Positions 62,412-64,000 of a DNA stretch of 64,000 nt are shown here, piece after piece. The stretch lies in the NCBI GenBank assembly GCA_041583495.1, contig JBFHFS010000002.1:153181-217180 (forward strand), in the 5' to 3' direction. The notes below the pieces were generated by a model. That model was not told the DNA's origin and did not search any database. It saw only the letters and a program-made list of their open reading frames with translations. The translations under genes and the position numbers were made by a program. The first letter of the stretch is position 1. Each line of letters opens with the position of its first letter. Source of the DNA: JBFHFS01 sp041583495. Its GTDB lineage: Bacteria; Bacteroidota; Bacteroidia; Bacteroidales; Marinilabiliaceae.

Positions 62412-63989
62412 ATGTTATTTAAAGACGAGATAAAGCGCAGACGTACATTTGGAATTATCAGCCACCCGGATGCCGGAAAAACCACCCTCACCGAAAAGTT
62501 ACTTCTTTTTGGAGGGGCCATCCATGTGGCGGGAGCGGTAAAGTCGAATAAGATAAAGAAAACAGCCACCTCCGACTTCATGGAGATTGAAAAACAGAGA
62601 GGTATTTCGGTGGCGACTTCGGTTATGGGCTTCGAGTACGATGGCTTTAAGGTCAACATACTGGATACCCCGGGCCACGAGGATTTTGCCGAGGACACCT
62701 ACCGCACCCTTACGGCGGTGGACAGCGTAATCATCGTTATTGATGCAGCCAAAGGGGTAGAGACTCAAACCCGAAAGCTCATGGAAGTCTGTCGGATGAG
62801 GCATACCCCGGTGATTGTTTTTGTGAATAAGATGGATCGCCCTTCCCGCGATCCTTTTGATATACTCGATGAGATTGAAGAGGAGCTCAAAATAGAGGTA
62901 AAACCGCTCAGCTGGCCCATTGGCAATGGACCTGACTTTAAAGGGGTTTACAATGTCTTTGAAAACAACCTGTACCTTTTCTCTCCCAACAAACAAACCC
63001 TTGAAGCGGGCATTAGCATAAGCAGCCTTACCGACAGTAAGGTGGAAGATCAAATTGGCCAGGCCAGCGCTGCACAATTGATTGAAGAACTGGAACTGGT
63101 GAATGGGGTCTACCCCGAATTTGATCTGAAGCCCTATTTGGCTGGCAAACTGGCTCCGGTATTTTTTGGGAGTGCCCTCAACAATTTCGGGGTTCGCGAA
63201 CTGCTTCACTGCTTTCTCAAGATTGCCCCCTCTCCCCGACCTTCGAAAACCGAGGACAGGGAAGTGCAACCCGATGAGGAAAAGTTCAGTGGTTTTGTCT
63301 TTAAGATTCACGCCAACATGGATCCCAATCACCGCAACCGAATTGCCTTTGTAAAGGTTTGCTCGGGCCACTTTCAGCGCAACACCAACTACACCCACGT
63401 AAGGTTGGGCAAACAGATGAAATTCAGCAGTCCTACCGCCTTTATGGCCGAGAAAAAGTCCATCGTAGAAGAGGCCTTTCCCGGCGATATCGTTGGGATT
63501 CCCGATTCGGGCCATTTTAAAATCGGGGACAGCTTATCGGAAGGCGAAACGCTAAATTTCAAGGGTCTTCCCAGCTTCTCGCCGGAGTTATTCCGATACA
63601 TCGACAATGCCGATCCCATGAAAGCCAAGCAGCTGGCCAAAGGGATTGATCAGCTAATTGACGAAGGAGTGGCCCAGTTGTTTATCAGTCAGTTTAATGG
63701 CCGCAAGATCATTGGGACCGTGGGGGCTTTGCAGTTCGAAGTAATACAGTATCGGTTGCTGCATGAGTATGGCGCTTCCTGTCGCTACGAACCGGTTAAT
63801 CTATACAAAGCCTGCTGGCTCGAATCGAACAATACAGCCGAACTGAACGATTTCAAGAAGCGAAAGAATCAATATATGGCCCTGGACAAGTTTAAAAGAG
63901 ATGTCTTTTTAGCAGACTCGGCCTACATGTTGCAAATGGCAGAAGATAATTTTGAGAACATAAAATTTCATTTTACTTCGGAATATTAA
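62412..63989 (+). CDS. prfC: Peptide chain release factor 3
   Basis: 525 residues, GTPase that recycles RF1/RF2 from the ribosome after termination. G1 SHPDAGKTTLTEKLL near residues 18-32, switch II DTPGHEDFAEDTYRTL, and G4 NKMDRPSRDPFDILDEIE distinguish RF3 from EF-G and TypA. Domains II and III follow (SGFVFKIHANMDPNHRNRIAF; GALQFEVIQYRL). Complete with its stop codon 11 bases before the window end. Confidence 0.97.
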   Translation: MLFKDEIKRRRTFGIISHPDAGKTTLTEKLLLFGGAIHVAGAVKSNKIKKTATSDFMEIEKQRGISVATSVMGFEYDGFKVNILDTPGHEDFAEDTYRTLTAVDSVIIVIDAAKGVETQTRKLMEVCRMRHTPVIVFVNKMDRPSRDPFDILDEIEEELKIEVKPLSWPIGNGPDFKGVYNVFENNLYLFSPNKQTLEAGISISSLTDSKVEDQIGQASAAQLIEELELVNGVYPEFDLKPYLAGKLAPVFFGSALNNFGVRELLHCFLKIAPSPRPSKTEDREVQPDEEKFSGFVFKIHANMDPNHRNRIAFVKVCSGHFQRNTNYTHVRLGKQMKFSSPTAFMAEKKSIVEEAFPGDIVGIPDSGHFKIGDSLSEGETLNFKGLPSFSPELFRYIDNADPMKAKQLAKGIDQLIDEGVAQLFISQFNGRKIIGTVGALQFEVIQYRLLHEYGASCRYEPVNLYKACWLESNNTAELNDFKKRKNQYMALDKFKRDVFLADSAYMLQMAEDNFENIKFHFTSEY

Positions 63990-64000
63990 AAAACCGATGG

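Noticed and set aside
62499..63515. Long antisense frame (338 codons) inside prfC
   Set aside because: It is the reverse complement of a strongly conserved RF3 gene; the composition follows from prfC codon bias.

Overview
The window reads as a chromosomal segment of a Bacteroidota bacterium, probably of the Bacteroidales/Marinilabiliales type and facultatively or strictly anaerobic. Several genes are preceded by the Bacteroidota sigma-factor -7 box TAnnTTTG; the clearest case, before the HU gene, also has a TTTG -33 box at 19 bp. Other pointers are A-rich start regions without strong Shine-Dalgarno sequences, an RNase Y/ZapA cluster, a GT4/GH57 glycogen pair, an OMP beta-barrel protein with a carboxypeptidase-regulatory-like N-terminus, an N-terminal domain typical of Bacteroidota on a STAND NTPase, and LytTR/PAS signalling proteins. 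I see no rRNA, tRNA, CRISPR array, insertion sequence or phage gene.

Layout. 1-9.4 kb: a truncated dicarboxylate symporter, chorismate synthase, SlyD-like isomerase, an SDR, a hotdog thioesterase, a LysE exporter, a PiT phosphate transporter fused to a PhoU-like domain, a LytTR response regulator and HU. 9.7-16.6 kb: an LTA-synthase-like membrane sulfatase, an outer-membrane beta-barrel protein, an EamA transporter and a MalY-type C-S lyase. 16.7-20.3 kb: fcl, gmd and a WbpP-like epimerase, which make nucleotide sugars for surface glycans (GDP-L-fucose and probably a UDP-HexNAc). 20.3-22.6 kb: coiled-coil protein, zapA and rny, with a terminator-like structured RNA between zapA and rny. 22.9-26.5 kb: two radical SAM proteins and a DUF4197 lipoprotein.

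26.7-31.0 kb: an amidoligase island on one strand, consisting of a C39-like cysteine peptidase, a RimK-type ATP-grasp ligase, a GCS2 carboxylate-amine ligase and an N-formylglutamate-amidohydrolase-like enzyme. The last three are translationally coupled by 1-4 base overlaps. The set looks like a pathway that makes and processes an unknown peptide-like compound, and it is my first choice for an under-described system. 31.4-33.8 kb: a membrane histidine kinase and an NlpE-META lipoprotein.

33.9-42.6 kb: nitrogen-stress and respiration block. A Crp/Fnr regulator (HcpR-like) is divergent from a ferredoxin-hcp operon, and the gap holds a perfect palindrome TGTAAC-N4-GTTACA about 41 bp upstream of the inferred transcription start. 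After an SDR-DUF2867 gene comes nrfH-nrfA with a porin (nitrite ammonification). 42.6-48.1 kb: mgsA, the rpsF-rpsR-rplI operon, and nfnA-nfnB followed by a DHOD-like flavoprotein that lacks the catalytic cysteine. 48.6-53.9 kb: SUI1 factor, a DUF6483-like protein, an unusual second PiT protein, ferritin, and biotin carboxylase plus biotin carrier without a carboxyltransferase. 54-58.4 kb: PAS histidine kinase, GH57 and GT4. 58.4-61.1 kb: a long gene-poor, AT-rich stretch with a large hairpin, leading into the STAND NTPase. 61.1-64 kb: a degenerate GATTGG repeat, a PHP phosphatase and prfC.
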